Of a stretch of DNA of 64,000 nucleotides, positions 42,500 through 55,073 are shown piece by piece. Position 1 is the first letter of the stretch, and each line of letters begins with the position of its first letter. Made by a program: the position numbers and the translations under genes. Below the pieces are notes generated by a model that saw nothing but the letters and a program-made list of their open reading frames with translations, was not told the origin of the DNA and made no database searches. Source of the DNA: Ashinkailepas kermadecensis (Eukaryota > Arthropoda > Thecostraca > Neolepadidae); assembly GCA_034440615.1 (NCBI GenBank), contig JAOTOM010002895.1, positions 1 through 64,000 of the forward strand. The letters run 5' to 3'.

Positions 42500-43310
42500 A
42501 AAAAGTGAGAACGGGAGAGGTGCTTATAATTCAGGCGTTGTGCCTTTTGCACCAATCCGATCCATATACATTGTCATTGTCGATCAAAAGATAACATATA
42601 TTACCTATCTACTAGAACGTTTGTCAAAATAGCTTAAGCCTTTTCAATTTGGCTTCTCGATTTGAGAAGTCGATCCTCCGAAACAAGACTGGTTTTCAGC
42701 ATTCAATCTAGTATTTCAATCTAGCATTTCAATCTTGTAATTTGCCTTCCCATGCAACGATATATCTAAAAACCTTGGGTTGATCAAACCTGCAAGCGTT
42801 TGTACAAGGAGGCGAGGGCCTCTCTGAAATACTGTATGCTCTTCATCTCTACACGCCGAGAGCTTTCCTTTTATGAGTGCGCGGCGATTAACAGCCCACA
42901 AATCTTGTAATAATCAGGGGCCGAAATCGCACGCCTGTCTACCAGCATGGCTCCGACACAGGGGGAAGGGGGTGATATGGGCAGGGGAGTATGTCCACAA
43001 TACTGTCAGCACCTAATATTGTGCCCATGGACCCTGCTTGGAAATAGTGTACTCACAAAACCGATGCCCCCAGCTCCCGTCCCTCAAACCTTTGTCGTGG
43101 GCGAGCACCTGCGTATCAGCAAGGAAATCCGAGAAAAGAGAACTTGCAAACCGATAAAAATAAATCGTGAGCATATATAGCCAAACATTGGACGGAACAC
43201 CTCGAAAAGGGAGAAACCTCCATAAGCCAACATCACGTCCCCTTCAGATGATATATGCACCTCCGAATGTTTGGCTGGACAAAATGGCGCAGCACACAGA
43301 ATCACGTGGC
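42500..43310. other. No gene supported
   Basis: Ordinary DNA with a G/C-rich fragment around 42950-43000 that resembles transposon ends seen elsewhere in the window, but no clear alignment. Confidence 0.35.
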
Positions 43311-43312
43311 CG

Positions 43313-43350
43313 ACTCCAGCAGCCACTCCAACAGCCACTCCAGCAGCCAC
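43313..43350 (+). repeat. Short 15-bp repeat
   Basis: CCAGCAGCCACTCCAACAGC followed by CACTCCAGCAGCCAC, about 2.5 units. Confidence 0.7.
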
Positions 43351-44744
43351 CGAGCCACACTTAATAAACGACAAGCTGCACTCGCGTGCTTGAACGAAAG
43401 AAGACAAGACCATGACGAATGTGTAAATGCGCACGTTTGGATCAGAGCAGGGAACCTTCCCTAGGTGCAGATTTTTACCGGCGCCTCCGCGACTCCCTCA
43501 CCGAGACGGATGTGAAGTGCGCGACGCCGCCAGATATGAATATACGCAGCTAAAGTAGTTCCTTCATTAATCCTCACGTTGCTTTCAGATGGTTTGCTAA
43601 CAAAGAAAACCAAAGGTGTCAAAATTCAACAATAAAACTTATTTCGGGCTGGAGGGTGCCCAACTAAATTAAAAATTAGTTATACCTTAGTTAGTTGCGA
43701 CTTCTCGCGTAAAATTATTTCGTATTGATCAAAACTTTCCATTTGCCATGCAGTTGAGTTTCAGTAGGCGATTATTTTTCGCACAGGGAGTAGATTGGTG
43801 AATACGGCAGAGAGTGCAGTATCTAAGCCCGGTACACTTTTCGTTACGGTAGACTCGTTTGATGATAGCCACGTTATTAATAGCCTCTTCGCTATGCGAA
43901 ATGTGCAGATACTTAATGTTTATTAATGAGCTAGGCTTCATGAAAGGAAATGCAATGATGAACCCCGGCATCTAAAAATTAACGGCGTTGTCGGTCCTTC
44001 TCAGCTCGTGCTTTTAGTGTCGGGTGACATTTGACTGCATTTAATATTAATATACATATTAAGAGCACAGACATTTTTCACGAACTGTGCGTCGGTCGAC
44101 TAGGCTGCTTTGTTGATTGGAATCAGCAGTGCACTGAATGATTAAGGTGTGTAATTAGAAGATAAGCATGTCTGGCGTTATTCATCAATATTACCATGTT
44201 GTTAAATGATATACGTATGATTTTCATTACTACTTCCCTTCTGGTATGTGACTAATTATTTTGGCGGCACGATTTCTAGGGCGCCTTTTTGTAGTAACTT
44301 ACATTGTTCTTTGTAATGATGCACTGTATTTATGTGAAAAACCATGCATCCTGATGGATGCCGGGAGCCAAAACGTATCTGTTTCTATTTAATTGTTTCT
44401 ACGTCTCCGACTTAATATGAGCAAAAGGATATTTGTATTAATATTGTTTCGTAAAAGGTAAGGCCGTCAAGAAAGGACTCAGCCAAATTTACCGTGGAAA
44501 AATCGGGCTGATACCCTTCGAGATCCAAGCCAGGCGGAACATGCCTACCTTGCCAAAATCGTAATTCGTGGTCGTTTCGACTCGCACTCGTGTAGGGGGT
44601 GAGAGAGATTCGAGGATTTATCGGCCAAGATAGAGCTCCCTCGATGTTGGCATTCTTAGTTTTCCACCCTCGCCAAATTTGATGTAGCAGGTTTTCATTT
44701 CCTTAATTTGATTGGTTGCTTCACAATGCACGTTATGCAACACT
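43351..44744. other. No gene seen
   Basis: About 1.4 kb of mostly AT-rich unique-looking DNA with dense stops. Confidence 0.45.
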
Positions 44745-44885
44745 GCTAATGGCGCCGGCCACACTTTCGCCGGTGAAGATTGGGATTGGGAAAGATTGGG
44801 AAATGTCCGAGCGGTGCGAGTGTTGAACCCGGGACCTTTGAATTCAAACTCAACACTCTAAACCAATCGGCCATCCCCGCCCCAG
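44745..44885 (-). mobile_element. tRNA-derived SINE, Ser/Leu-like head, family 2
   Basis: Minus-strand head GGCGGGGATGGCCGATTGGT (A box), B box CCGGGTTCAACACTCGCACC, then CGGACATTTCCC and GGCGAAAGTGTGGCCGG. It aligns with 12489-12674 but lacks most of the 3' tail. Confidence 0.7.
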
Positions 44886-45028
44886 CAGATTTCCCGTGTA
44901 CAACCGGTCACAATACGACATCGAGGGCGATAATGCGCCACCAGCCATGCTCGGGCGCTCGTCAGATCTGAGACGTCACTCGCACCATAACACAACCGTC
45001 CCGAACACTCCGCCACGGATCTCCTTAC

Positions 45029-45161
45029 CGAGTGCCGATTCGTCTCGCCGTCGTAGACTTGACCGATCAGCTGCCGGAGACGGCACGGCAGGTCGGCGAA
45101 CGCGCGAGCCCGCAGGAACCGCACCGCCTCGGGCTCTGCGTCGTGCCGCACTGGTCGGCAC
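45029..45161 (-). CDS. Candidate internal exon, unidentified
   Basis: On the minus strand a GC-rich open stretch ends CACTCG before GTAAGGAG (intron from 45028), a strong splice donor. Candidate acceptor AGs lie at 45162-45163 and farther up at about 45213, after a polypyrimidine run (CTCCCCCCCACCTCCCC). One frame gives RHDAEPEAVRFLRARAFADL then PCRLRQLIGQVYDGETNRHS, balanced and protein-like. I recognise no family. The overlapping frame is Arg/Ala-rich and less likely. Flanked by a SINE on one side and transposon ends on the other, so it may be an isolated exon or a chance open stretch in CpG-rich DNA. Confidence 0.3.
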
Positions 45162-45309
45162 CTGTGCGATCAACAGGTGGCGACGCGGCTGCGCGACGGA
45201 GACTCGCGCTATTGGGGAGGTGGGGGGGAGGCGAGCTGCACGAAGACGAGCGTGGGAAGCTGGAAGCTCGTATTATCGCTACAGGTAGGAACGCCGCAAC
45301 CAGTCATGT

Positions 45310-45590
45310 GTGTACTGGCGCGGGGGCGGATCCAGGAATTGTCGTGGGGGCACTTGTCTGGAGGTGCGCGACTGCGAAAATACCTGAAGGGGCGCTTCTG
45401 TCTGAAAATTGAAGGGGGTGGTGTACTCGAGCACACTGAAGCACACTGGGGGTGCCCCCGGCCTTCTCTCAGAAGGCGCCTCTGGATGAAAAATCGAGGG
45501 GTGCACCCAATGGCGTCGCCACGAAATTCTTCCAGGGGGGGCAATGTTCATAGGGGGCCTCCTGTTCCCCAAAAGGGGGCCTCCACTGTT
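45310..45590. mobile_element. Transposon termini cluster, G-rich
   Basis: GGCGGATCCAGGAATTGTCG at 45325 and TGGCGTCGCCACGAAATTC at 45511 are both followed by G-runs. The second matches, on the opposite strand, the end at 58820-58886 (GTGGCGTCGCTACGAAATT). These look like ends of small non-autonomous DNA transposons. No partner TIRs could be assigned. Confidence 0.4.
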
Positions 45591-45599
45591 TAAAAAAAA

Positions 45600-47470
45600 A
45601 ATATTAAACAGAATATGCATGGGTGAATACGAACCTAACAAAATAATCCATCACAAAAAGAAGACAAAAAAAAACACATTCATTCAGGCACATCATACCT
45701 TGCTGTGTTGCCATATATCATCAACAATGACATCCTCTATGGCAAGGTAGACTTTTTTTAAGTTATCTTTATGAATTATATGAACTAGATTCTGTCTTCT
45801 GTTTTCGTTTGATTTGTATAATTCCATAAAGTAACGTCCAAGACATTTCTTTAGCACTGCTTTTTTCCTTGGCACCTGTTCTATTCTGGGAAATATTTGG
45901 CAAATTACACTGTTCCAGTAGGTCCTGTGTTAGGGCCTCCTATTGCTTTTTAATCTCTTAGCATGGTTCCCGAATGGGAACATGATTTCATATTGATGTC
46001 TTGTTTGTTCTTGGTATGGTGCATCATTTACGCAAAACGCAATAGCAAGAATCATTTTTTTCGCTGAGAACTAAGCCATACCAGGGTATAAATAAGCAAA
46101 TGTGGATAAATAAGTCAGTGCCAAAACAAACCAATATCTTTATGCTTTATCGACGAGAAGAATCTTCCCACTGGCCTCTAGATTGTAGCGAGCTGGTGGG
46201 GCTCGTGCTGAGCATATCTGAAAGATATCCCATTGATCAACCCACTTCTATGTCCACCAAGATTAACTGAATATAGCTAGGTTCATCACTTCTGTTAGTA
46301 ATTCCCACCTGCTTGATCTCATAAACAAGCTTAAACGATCATTTCTCAGTCCTCGAACGACAATTTCGCGGATGCGACAACGAGAAGTGAATTGAATTGG
46401 TTTTTCTGATCATCTTAGGGATTTATTTCTTATTTTCTTAAAACATTTGGTGCTGGCTGCAAGGCACTTGGCACAGAAGCTAAGATAATAAATCCTCCGC
46501 GAATAAATTCACGGCAAGAACAAGCATTGAACAACAATGCATCAATGGCAATGCAACAATGTAACAATGATAATGCATAAATAATGCAAAACCTTCTAAT
46601 TCCACGCCTGCACGCCCATGGTTATCGCTGTGCTGTACCGTTTTGTAAATTGTGTCGTTGAGAAGGTACTGAAGCTGGGAAGCTTTAATCATGCAGGCTG
46701 TAATCACAGAAGACAACTTTGTAGGAAGAAATACGTTTTAAAACATCGTTGCTCCCATTTAATATGGGGCACCGGTGTTGTTTTGTATGTTTGTGAGGGG
46801 GAAGTTTCCCCCGAAATGTTGACCTTGCTGCATGGACGTAAGTTTTCCGATTTAGACCACTATTTTGTCAAAGGGGACCATTTTAAATACAATAATTAGT
46901 GATCGACTGGATTATCCTGTGGAGGGGCCTAATCTATCACTATCGTTTCTGATTCGTCTGATTTCAACCTTAGCTCCCCCACCCTGTTCGAATGTATTAT
47001 TTTGGTATCCCTTGACAAGTCACCTCGTACTGCTGAAATTACACCTACGCAAATCACTTTAAAATATAAAATTTCCCAATTTCAGACATTCCGGTTCATA
47101 GTGCCCGGTCGCCACGACTCCAACGTTATTGCACGTGCACACCCATCTTGCGCATTCGGCGCATTCGCCACACTTCGTGCGATGCTACGGATTCTGCTGG
47201 GCCTCCTTCGCTTTGCTAATTATTGCCACATAATAGACTTGTGCCATATCTGACGTGATAAAATACTTCGTATGGTCGTTCGCTGCGAAAATTCGATGAC
47301 TTAAATTCGATCCTTAGTTCCATACTTCCCATATTTTATGGTAAAGAAATGCGGATACCCGCTGAGCTTTGATTCACCTCATATCTTTGATTAAACATGC
47401 TTCCAGGTTGGCTACCGAACCGAGGCCCAGCCTGAGTGTACTTCTTTGAACCTGTTTCGTATTTCTTCGT
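45600..47470. other. No gene seen
   Basis: Nearly 1.9 kb, AT-rich to mixed, dense stops. Around 46769 (GGTGTTGTTTTGTATGTTTG, G-rich, CCCCGAAATGTTGACC) there is one end like the element at 2017. Confidence 0.4.
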
Positions 47471-47579
47471 CTACGGATGTGTCTTAGGGCTCCAATCCAT
47501 TTTTGTTAGAGATCCAACGCATTTTCGAAACTACTGCTCGTATTAGAGTTTGTTGCTTTTTTGTGCACCGAAGACTTTT

Positions 47580-48660
47580 TAGTTGTCGGGACGCTTTCAA
47601 AGATCTCGATGTGTTTACTTAGTGCCCGGCATTTTTGTTCGTTTCGGACCATGTTGCTTTTTGCGGCCCCAGCCTCTTTTCAGGCCCTTGTGCAGTCATA
47701 TGGTCCCTGTATGCCTTGAGAGCTTCCGGTGTTTTTTTTTAATGATGTTTTTTTTAGAGTTCTCGGTATATATAGTTATGGTTACAACACATGTTTTCGG
47801 GTCCTGTCGCTTTTTGCGAGACTGCGCTTTGGAGGGCCAGTCGCATTCTCGGTCCTCGTTGTGCTCTTAGGGTCCCGCTGTGTTCATTTGGGGCTTCTGA
47901 CGCACATTTGTGGTGTCCCGGTACGATTTCGGGGCTTTTTCTGGGTTCTATCGCGACTTATCGCGTCCAGGCGCGTGGTTCCGGGACCCAACGCCAGTTA
48001 TCTGGGCTCAACGCGATTTTATGGATCTCTTCTGAATTTTCTTTAAATTCCAAATCCCGGCCTGATTTTTTCGAGTCCCTGGCGCCATGTTTTTGTATCT
48101 CACCTCGATTTTCTTCGAGCTCCGGTATGTTTTTCGATGCCGTACGCGATTTGTCAAGGCATCTGATGACATGTTCGGTGCTCCAGAACCATCGTCCTGA
48201 CCTGGGCTTTTTTGGAATCCCTCATTATTTTGGAGGGCTCCGGCTTTATTTTTCGGATACCGATGCGACTTTGGGGGTCACACGGTGCCTATATGGGGCC
48301 CTAGACGCCAATTGTTGGCAGCCCCGACGTTAATTTGTTATGCCCAGACCAAATTTTTGTACTACCGATGGGAATTCTGGGTCCGAGCGCGAAATTTGGT
48401 GGGACCGGTTCGAGTTTGCGGGGCGCGTTGTACCTAGCTGTGACCCCAGCGCGATCTCGGCGGTTCCTGTTGCAGATTTTTGTGCCTCGGAGCGAGTTTT
48501 CTGGGGCCCGGCGTATTTACTAGGAGTCTCTATGCGAATTCTGGTGGACCGACGCGAATTTGTGTGGCCCCAGCGCGACTTTTTGGGGGCCTCGGCTCGA
48601 TTCTTGGGAGCATACCCCTCTTAGGAGGGAGGGGGCATTTGCCCTTTTGATATGTCACTG
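47580..48660 (-). repeat. Leader plus degenerate array, module 4
   Basis: Read on the minus strand it starts CAGTGACATATCAAAAGGG at 48660, has a G/C-rich leader, then degenerate units of about 22-26 bp with GGGCCC..AAATCGCG-like cores. Same plan and leader as module 3 (22620). ORFs are artefacts. Confidence 0.6.
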
Positions 48661-50384
48661 CGGCCACCAAAGGACTTTTTCAGCCGATGGCACCTTTCGG
48701 AGTATAAATGCCCTCCGGGCAATTTTTTCCGGACCTGTTCTTAATTTGCCGGTGCTGGGGTCGATTCTATCGAGACTCGGTGTGAACTTTTGGACATCGA
48801 GTTCTATTTTCTTAAAGGTCCTTATGCGATATTTTTCGGTCCTGGTACTATTCTTCGGTTTCCAGGTGCGATTTTTTCGGTGCCCTGACACGTTTTTTTC
48901 CAGTGCCCAACGGGTTTTGGAGGGACTTTGACCCGATTTTTTGTGGAGCGGAGTGACATTCCTGTTGATAATTGATTTTTGGGGCAGCTGTAACCTTTTG
49001 GGTCCAGGCGCGACCTTTTTGTGGTCCAGTGAGATTTTCAAGGGCTGCGACGCGACTTTTTCTAGTCCAATGTAATCCTTTATGTCCCGACGTCATTTGC
49101 TTGGATCCCTAGCTCGAGTTTTAGCGACCTAGACACTTTGTGGGTGTCCAATACGTTTTTGATGCTTTTGGTGTCCTTGTTGGGGCCCCAGAGTGATTAT
49201 CCATGTCCGGATTGTTTTTCGTTGCCCCGGCTTCATTTGTGTCCCAATGATACTGTTGGGGAACGGTACTACCTATCGTGCCCCTAGCGTGATTTTCATG
49301 GTCCGAGCGTGAATTTTTGGTACCCCTAGGCTCAGCGTGATATTCAGGGGCCCCGGCCGGATCTTTTTGGGCCCATATCGTGATTTTCAAGTACCCCGGC
49401 ACGATTCCTGGCATTTCAGGGGCTTCTTGCAAATTATAGATCTCCTCTCGCGTCTTAGGGGTCTCGCCTCATTTCCTGGAGCCTTTTTACCGGCTTTTGG
49501 ACGTCTTCTCGTGCATCCTACCCTCCTCCATATTCAATGGTCCTCTTCTCCCGTTTTGGAGGGCGTCCTCCCACATCCTAAGGCCCCTTTAACGTGGCAT
49601 GGGGCTTCCTCTCATGTTCCAGGGGCATCCTCTGCTAAATTAGGGGCCCCCTGCCACGCCTCGTGGGCCTCCTTTGTCCTCGCAAAGCTTACCCGTCTTG
49701 AGGGATCTTCAATTTGGAAACCTCGCCTCGTTCCATACCTGCTACCTGCCACTCCCATCTTAAGTGCCTTCTCTCATTTCCTGGGAATTCCTTCCGGTCG
49801 TCGGGGCTTCATTCGGCCCTGGAAACCTCCTACTCGATCTCGAGGGACTTCTCTCGAGTCCGGCAGGGACCTCCTTTTCTCTTCTAGAGGCTTTCTTTTT
49901 CAAATTAGGGGCCTCCTCTCACGTCTTCGGAGCATCCTGTTCTGCGTTTTGATTATATCTTTGCCCATTTTAAGGGTGGCCTCTGATCTCCTGGTGGATT
50001 CCTGTTCTCTCTCTGGTACCTCCTCTCCCAAATTACAAGCAACCTTTCCTATCTCAGTTACCTTGTCATTTCCTGGGGACCCTCTTACCGGTCTTGAAGC
50101 CTTCTTTCTAGCCTGGGAGCCATCCCTCTTATCTAATTGCCCTTCTCTCATATTTTAGGGGCTTCCTCGTTTATCATAGGGTCTCATTTCCAATCTTATA
50201 TCGCCCTCTTCCGAATTAGGTGCTTCCTGCCACTTTTCAGGATCATCCTTTTCTATCTTGGTGGAACCTTACCCGTTTTAGGGACTGCTTTTTCGTCTCC
50301 GAAACCTCATCTCATATCCACTGGCTTTATATTCCGTCTTTGGCCCTCCTCTCATTTTCTGAGGTCTCCCTTCCCGTATTGGGC
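48661..50384 (-). repeat. Degenerate array, module 5
   Basis: It continues from module 6 in minus sense. Units change gradually from CCTGAGAGGAGGCCCC-like (49.4-50.4 kb) to GGGGCC..AAAATCACGCT-like (48.7-49.4 kb). Its end (48650-48770) aligns with the end of module 3. Confidence 0.55.
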
Positions 50385-51720
50385 CACCTTTGCAATCCTG
50401 GGGCCTCCTTTGCAATCCTGGGGCCTTCTTTGCAATCCGGGAGGCCTCCTTTGCAATCCTGGGGACTTCCTGTTCATTCCTGGGGGCCTCCTGTGCAATC
50501 CTGAAGTCCTCCTTTGCAATCCTGGAGGCCTCCTTTGCAATCCTGGGGGCCTCCTTTGCAATATTGGGGACCTCCTTTTCAATCCTGAGTGCCTCCTTTG
50601 TAATCCTGGAGGCCTCCTTTGCAATCTTGGGGGCCTCCTTTGCAATCCTGGGGGCCTCCTTTGTAATACTGGAGGCCTCCTTTGCGTTCTTGGGGGCCTC
50701 CTTTGCAATCCTGGGGCCTCCTTTGTAATCCTGGAGGCCTCCTTTGCATTCCTGGGGCCTCCTTTGCATTCCTGGAGGCCTCCTTTGCATTCCTGGGGGC
50801 CTCCTTTGCAATCCTGGGTGTCTTCTTTACAATCCTTGGGGCCTCCTTTGCATTCCTGGGGGCCTCCTGTGCAATCCTGAAGTACTCCTTTGCAATCCTG
50901 GGGGCCTCCTTTGCAATCCTGGGGGCCTCCTTTGCATTCCTGAGGGCCTCCTTTGCAATCCTGAAGTCCTCCTTTGTGATCTTGGGGGCTTCCTTTGCAT
51001 TCCTGGGGGCCTCCTTTGCATTTCTGGAGGCCTCCTTTGCTATCTTGGGGGCCTCCTTTGCAATCCTGGGGCCTCCTTTGTAATACTGGAGTCCTCCTTT
51101 GCAATCCTGGGGGCCTCTTTTGCAATCCTGGGGCCTTCTTTGTAATCCTGGAGGCCTTTTTTGCAATCCTGGGGCCTCCTTTGCATTCCTGGGGGCCTCC
51201 TTTCCAATCCTGTGGGCCTCCTTTGTAACCCTGGAGGCCTCCTTTGCATTCACGAGGGCCTCCTTTGCAATCCTGAAGTCCTCCTTTGCGATCCTGGGGG
51301 CCTCCTTTGCATTCCTGGGGCCTCCTTTGCATTTCTGGAGGCCTCCTTTGCTATCTTGGGGGCCTCCTTTGCAATCCTGGGGCCTCCTTTGTAATACTGG
51401 AGTCCTCCTTTTCAATCCTGGGGGCCTCTTTTGCAATCCTGGGGCCTTCTTTGTAATCCTGGAGGCCTTTTTTGCAATCCTGGTACCTCCTTTGCATTCC
51501 TGGGGGCCTCCTTTGCAATTCTGGGGGCCTCCTTTGTAATCCTGGGGGCCTCCTTTGCAATCCTGGGGGCCTCCTTTGCATTCCTGGGGGCCTCCTTTGC
51601 AATCCTGGAGTCCTCCTTTGCGATCCTGTAGGCCTCTTTTGCAATCCTGTGGGAATCCTTTTCAATACTGGGGCCTCCTTTGTAATCCTGGGGGCCTCCT
51701 ATCCTCTCCTAGGTGACTCC
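50385..51720 (-). repeat. 20/21-bp tandem array
   Basis: On the plus strand the unit is GGCCTCCTTTGCAATCCTGG plus one G in most units, about 60 copies, with TTGCATTCC and TTGTAATCC variants. Two long segments (about 51000-51210 and 51320-51520) are nearly identical over about 200 bp, a recent internal duplication. Open frames on both strands are artefacts. Confidence 0.9.
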
Positions 51721-51905
51721 TTCTTCAAATTAGGGGCCTCCTCTCACGTCTTGGAGGCCTCCTCTCATGTCTCGTCGGCCTCCTTGCTCACTTTTTTGCT
51801 GTGCATTCCCGGATAGGGGCCTCCTGAAATTTCATGGGGGGCGGCGCCCCCAGTCTCACGGCAGGGGGGCGACTGCCCCCCTGCCCCCCGGTGGCGACGC
51901 CCTTG
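51721..51905 (-). mobile_element. Leader of modules 5-6
   Basis: Minus strand from 51905: AGGGCGTCGCCACC, then a G6 run, GCAGTCGCCCCCCTGCCG, GGGGGCGCCGCCCCCC and ATGAAATTTCAGGAGGCCCC, leading straight into the array. GGGGGCGCCGCCCCC and GGGGGGCAGTCGCCCCCC are inverted repeats. Confidence 0.5.
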
Positions 51906-52560
51906 GGTGCACTCAAGCCTTCCCGGTGAGGCGCCTTTTCCTGGTCGGAGTGACACCACATTTCATGGGGGGGGGGGGCGGCACATGTCCCAAGTTTCTC
52001 CATTATATCCGCCTCACTACTAGCACGCTGTACCTCACGTGCCCTCCTAACCTTAACTGCCGAATGTATCCCGGCGCTATGGAATTTACCAGGGAAAAGC
52101 GTCGGCTATGCATTGCATCCACCGATTTTGAGCTAGCTGTCTTAGGAATGTCCCAAGTCTGCATGTTTTGTCTTCATGTAAAGTCATAAAGTGGGCTGTC
52201 TCGACTGGAAAGGGCCGTACAACACATTATATTGTTCTTCAACAATAAAAACGACGAAATAAAACAAATATTAACCTGACAGACAGAGAGCAAAAAGACA
52301 CTCATCAACCCAACCAACGCCACATTCCAAATTCCGAAGAAATCATCCACCAACATCACACACACCCATCCATGCTTATCTACCTTTCCTAACCAGCCCT
52401 ATTAATTCGATCCCGCATAACACTCGTGAATCGAGTGCCGTATCAATAGTTTTCAATATCCACCCATGCCTGCATAAAGCGGCTTGTACCGTACACCCCT
52501 GCTTAGCGTAAATATCACCTCATCCACCACTAATGAGAACTCAAAAACAAGATATTTCAG
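51906..52560. other. No gene seen
   Basis: Contains a G11 run (51966-51977). Otherwise AT-rich, no coding stretch. Confidence 0.4.
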
Positions 52561-52564
52561 CCTA

Positions 52565-53240
52565 AAAATTCCCAATCGTATTTTTCAATACATTCAATGA
52601 TGGGCTCAACACAACATCAAGAGGCACCCTATTACATTGATGAACCACCCTTTGACTAAAGACCTGTTGTCGTTTAGCTGTCATACACCTCGACTTGTCG
52701 AACCTGAATCGATGACCCCTATGCGATACGCTAAATAGAAGGGCATCATTCAGATTGACCTGATCTAGCCCTTTAGCGATGCTATACCTTTCATTCAAAT
52801 CACCTCTTAATCTCCCAAACTTGAATGAGTACATATTTAGTGACATAAGCCTTTCTCTATATTTTAAGTTACCTAGTCCACTGATGAGTCTAGTGGCTTT
52901 ACGCTGCACCGTTTCTAGCATATATATATCTTGTTCTAAGTAGGGTCTCCATGCCTGCACAGAAAATTCCAAGTGGGGCCGCACATAGGCTAAATACAGT
53001 TCTTCATGACTTCCTTGTTCATATGCCTCACACTCCTCTTAATGTCTCCCAGCTTTCTGATTGTCGTGTTCCTATCTGAGATACTCTGTTTTTTGTTTTG
53101 CTTTACGATCATTTGAAACCACCACACCTAAGTCTCTGTCCACTTCAATAACATGCAATCCACTACCTCCCATTGTAAATCTGAAAGTCCCACCTCCAGA
53201 CCCCAGATGCGTAACCTTACACTTTTCACAGCTGATGATG
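52565..53240 (-). pseudogene. CR1-like LINE fragment
   Basis: On the minus strand: CEKCKVTHLGSGGGTF, later DRDLGVVVSND, then MRPHLEFSVQAWRPYLEQDI and MLETVQRKATRLISGLGNLK, ending RVVHQCNRVPLDVV and a FLKNTIGNF-like end. This is the post-catalytic half of the reverse transcriptase protein. It aligns with 63457-64000 from KCKV to VNLN. The frame changes near 52985. It is truncated upstream, before the FADD box, and inactive. Confidence 0.8.
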
Positions 53241-53446
53241 TAGGCATAATAAATACAAGTAGTACATACCTACCAGTAACTAGTACGCACTCAAATTGCT
53301 AAGTATGTTCAATGTGAGCTAGAATCATCCAACGAATTACCAGAGAATCCGCAGTTTTGGTGTTCTGGGTTTAATCGGATGCGTACAATTCTGCATGGCG
53401 TTCCAGTCACACTTAGCCCCATCGCCGGAAACAGACCTAATATAAG

Positions 53447-53515
53447 CACGCGCCCTGGTGGCCCTCTGAAAAATTACGCGTACTGGAAGAGGGGCCGACT
53501 CCACCTCTCCCCCTC
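53447..53515 (+). mobile_element. TTAA-element terminus, fragment D
   Basis: CACGCGCCCTGGTGGCCCTC, TGAAAAATTACGCGTACTGG and a G/C-rich continuation match the outer ends of copies A-C. The flanking TTAA is lost (ATAAGCACG). Confidence 0.55.
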
Positions 53516-53599
53516 CCCAAGATTTTCCAAAGAGCGCGGCGCCGCGAGCAGACGCGTATCGGTCGCTCGCCCAACCTTCCCCTGGCCCTCTTTGTTGGC

Positions 53600-54050
53600 T
53601 CTGTATATTGGGTGTGTGAAACTCTGAGTGAGAAAGAAAGTGAACCAGAAAGAGTGAAGTGTACCAGAAAAAGAAGAAGAAGTGAAATATCGAACCAAAA
53701 CCGGCGTACCTATACGCTACACGTGCGCGAAGTGGCTGAACTCCTTAGTGGAAATTTCTGCTGGTTATTCCTGACGGAAATTGTGCAGTGATTGGACAGT
53801 GATTGCAAAATGATTGGACGCCTGAAAAACTGAGTGAGTGAAGAAGTGACAGTGCCTTTCTCTATATTGACTTCCCTTGCATCAATCATCAGCTACTGCC
53901 CGTGGTTAGTCTTCTTTCCGACACTGCAGAGAAGGCTGCAGTGAAGGCTGCAGAAGGCTGACGGACTGACGCCTTGGTGCCGCTCGGAATTCCTGTGCCC
54001 CCAGCAATAGTGTCCTTCATCGTCTATCTACAGCTCTACCAGTTTTCATC
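53600..54050 (+). other. Probable 5' UTR of the LINE
   Basis: Purine-rich leader (GAGAAAGAAAGTGAACC, AAAAAGAAGAAGAAGTG) before the ATG at 54051. The true 5' end of the element is not defined. Confidence 0.3.
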
Positions 54051-54347
54051 ATGCACACGGATATCATCAGGCTGCTGCTATCCATCACCATTGTTCAAAT
54101 TTTAACCGCCTTCACATACCCCGGTCACCCGGGCTCGCAACGGGCACGCAGCCGTGACGTCATCACCGCCGCGGCCTCCGCCAGTCACCAGCCTACGCTC
54201 CCCTCGGCCAACGCGACCGAGGGGAGCGTCGCCGTTATAAAAACAACGCCCAAGAAAACACGCCGGGGCAGGCGCGACGCCAGGGGAGGAAGAAGACTCG
54301 GATCGCGGGGCGGAACAAGCCATGTGCCAGCTCAACAGCGCAAATGA
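54051..54347 (+). pseudogene. LINE upstream ORF
   Basis: ATG at 54051 opens MHTDIIRLLLSITIVQILTA, then a basic, Arg-rich part (KKTRRGRRDARGGRRLGSR), and ends at TGA 54345-54347. The endonuclease continues in the same frame directly after this one stop. The stretch is too short for a normal ORF1 with coiled coil or zinc knuckles. It may be the N-terminus of the main ORF with a stop mutation, or a remnant of ORF1. Confidence 0.45.
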
Positions 54348-55073
54348 CAGCTCCACCTGGAGCTCATCAATGCCCAATTTATCAAACCTAAGCTACTTGA
54401 GCTACACAACGACCTTCGTTCTTACTCTCTAGACCTAGCTGTGGTGACTGAGAACTGGCTGCGACCTGGCACCCCCACGCGTCTCATTAACTTCCCCGGT
54501 TACCAAGTGAAACGCGCGGACCAGCCCGACTCTAGTGGTTACGGTGGGGTGGCGATTATCGCCAAGTCAGCACTAACTATTACCGTTTTGAAAATTTATA
54601 TGCCTCCGAACTCGAGCTCCAAACTAAAATCACTCTGGGCAAAAGTCAAAGGGAAAAGCGGAAAGTACTTCATTCTATCGGCAATCTATCGGCCTCCTCG
54701 TAACACTCTTCCTGCCTTAACTGATGACTTCGCTGAGCTCGAAAGACAGGTTCAATTGGCGACACTGAACTTTACCGGCACCTTCTACGTCGCAGGTGAT
54801 CTAAGTTGCAACCTTCTCGACACGGCTAATAGCCCCAGCAGAACACACCTGCTTTAATTCATAAGCAACTATTCACTTACCGTAACAGTGCAGCGCCCTA
54901 CATTCGCCACAGGCTCTTTATTGGATGTCATCATAACAAACTCGCCCATCTCTGTCGGCAGAACCAGAGTGAGTTTCTGCCACTACAGTCCTCACAAATC
55001 TATCATATGTTCCATTAAAGTAAACAAGCCGGCCTCAGTCAACACCGTGATAAATTCACGTTCTTACGGATGA
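54348..55073 (+). pseudogene. LINE endonuclease domain (APE-like), with stops
   Basis: The same frame as 54051 reads LELINAQFIKPKLLELHNDL, then LDLAVVTENWLRPGTP (catalytic Glu block), FILSAIYRPPRN (Tyr/Arg block), FYVAGDLSCNLLD (GD-N block) and, after TAA at 54855, LLDVIITNSPISV and SFCHYSPHKSII. The usual final S-D-H reads S-P-H, so the catalytic Asp is lost. The endonuclease nicks target DNA in intact elements. CR1/L2-like by overall pattern. Confidence 0.75.

Noticed and set aside
50137..51816. Long ORFs on both strands in the 20/21-bp array
   Set aside because: Tandem-repeat artefacts; the unit has few stops.
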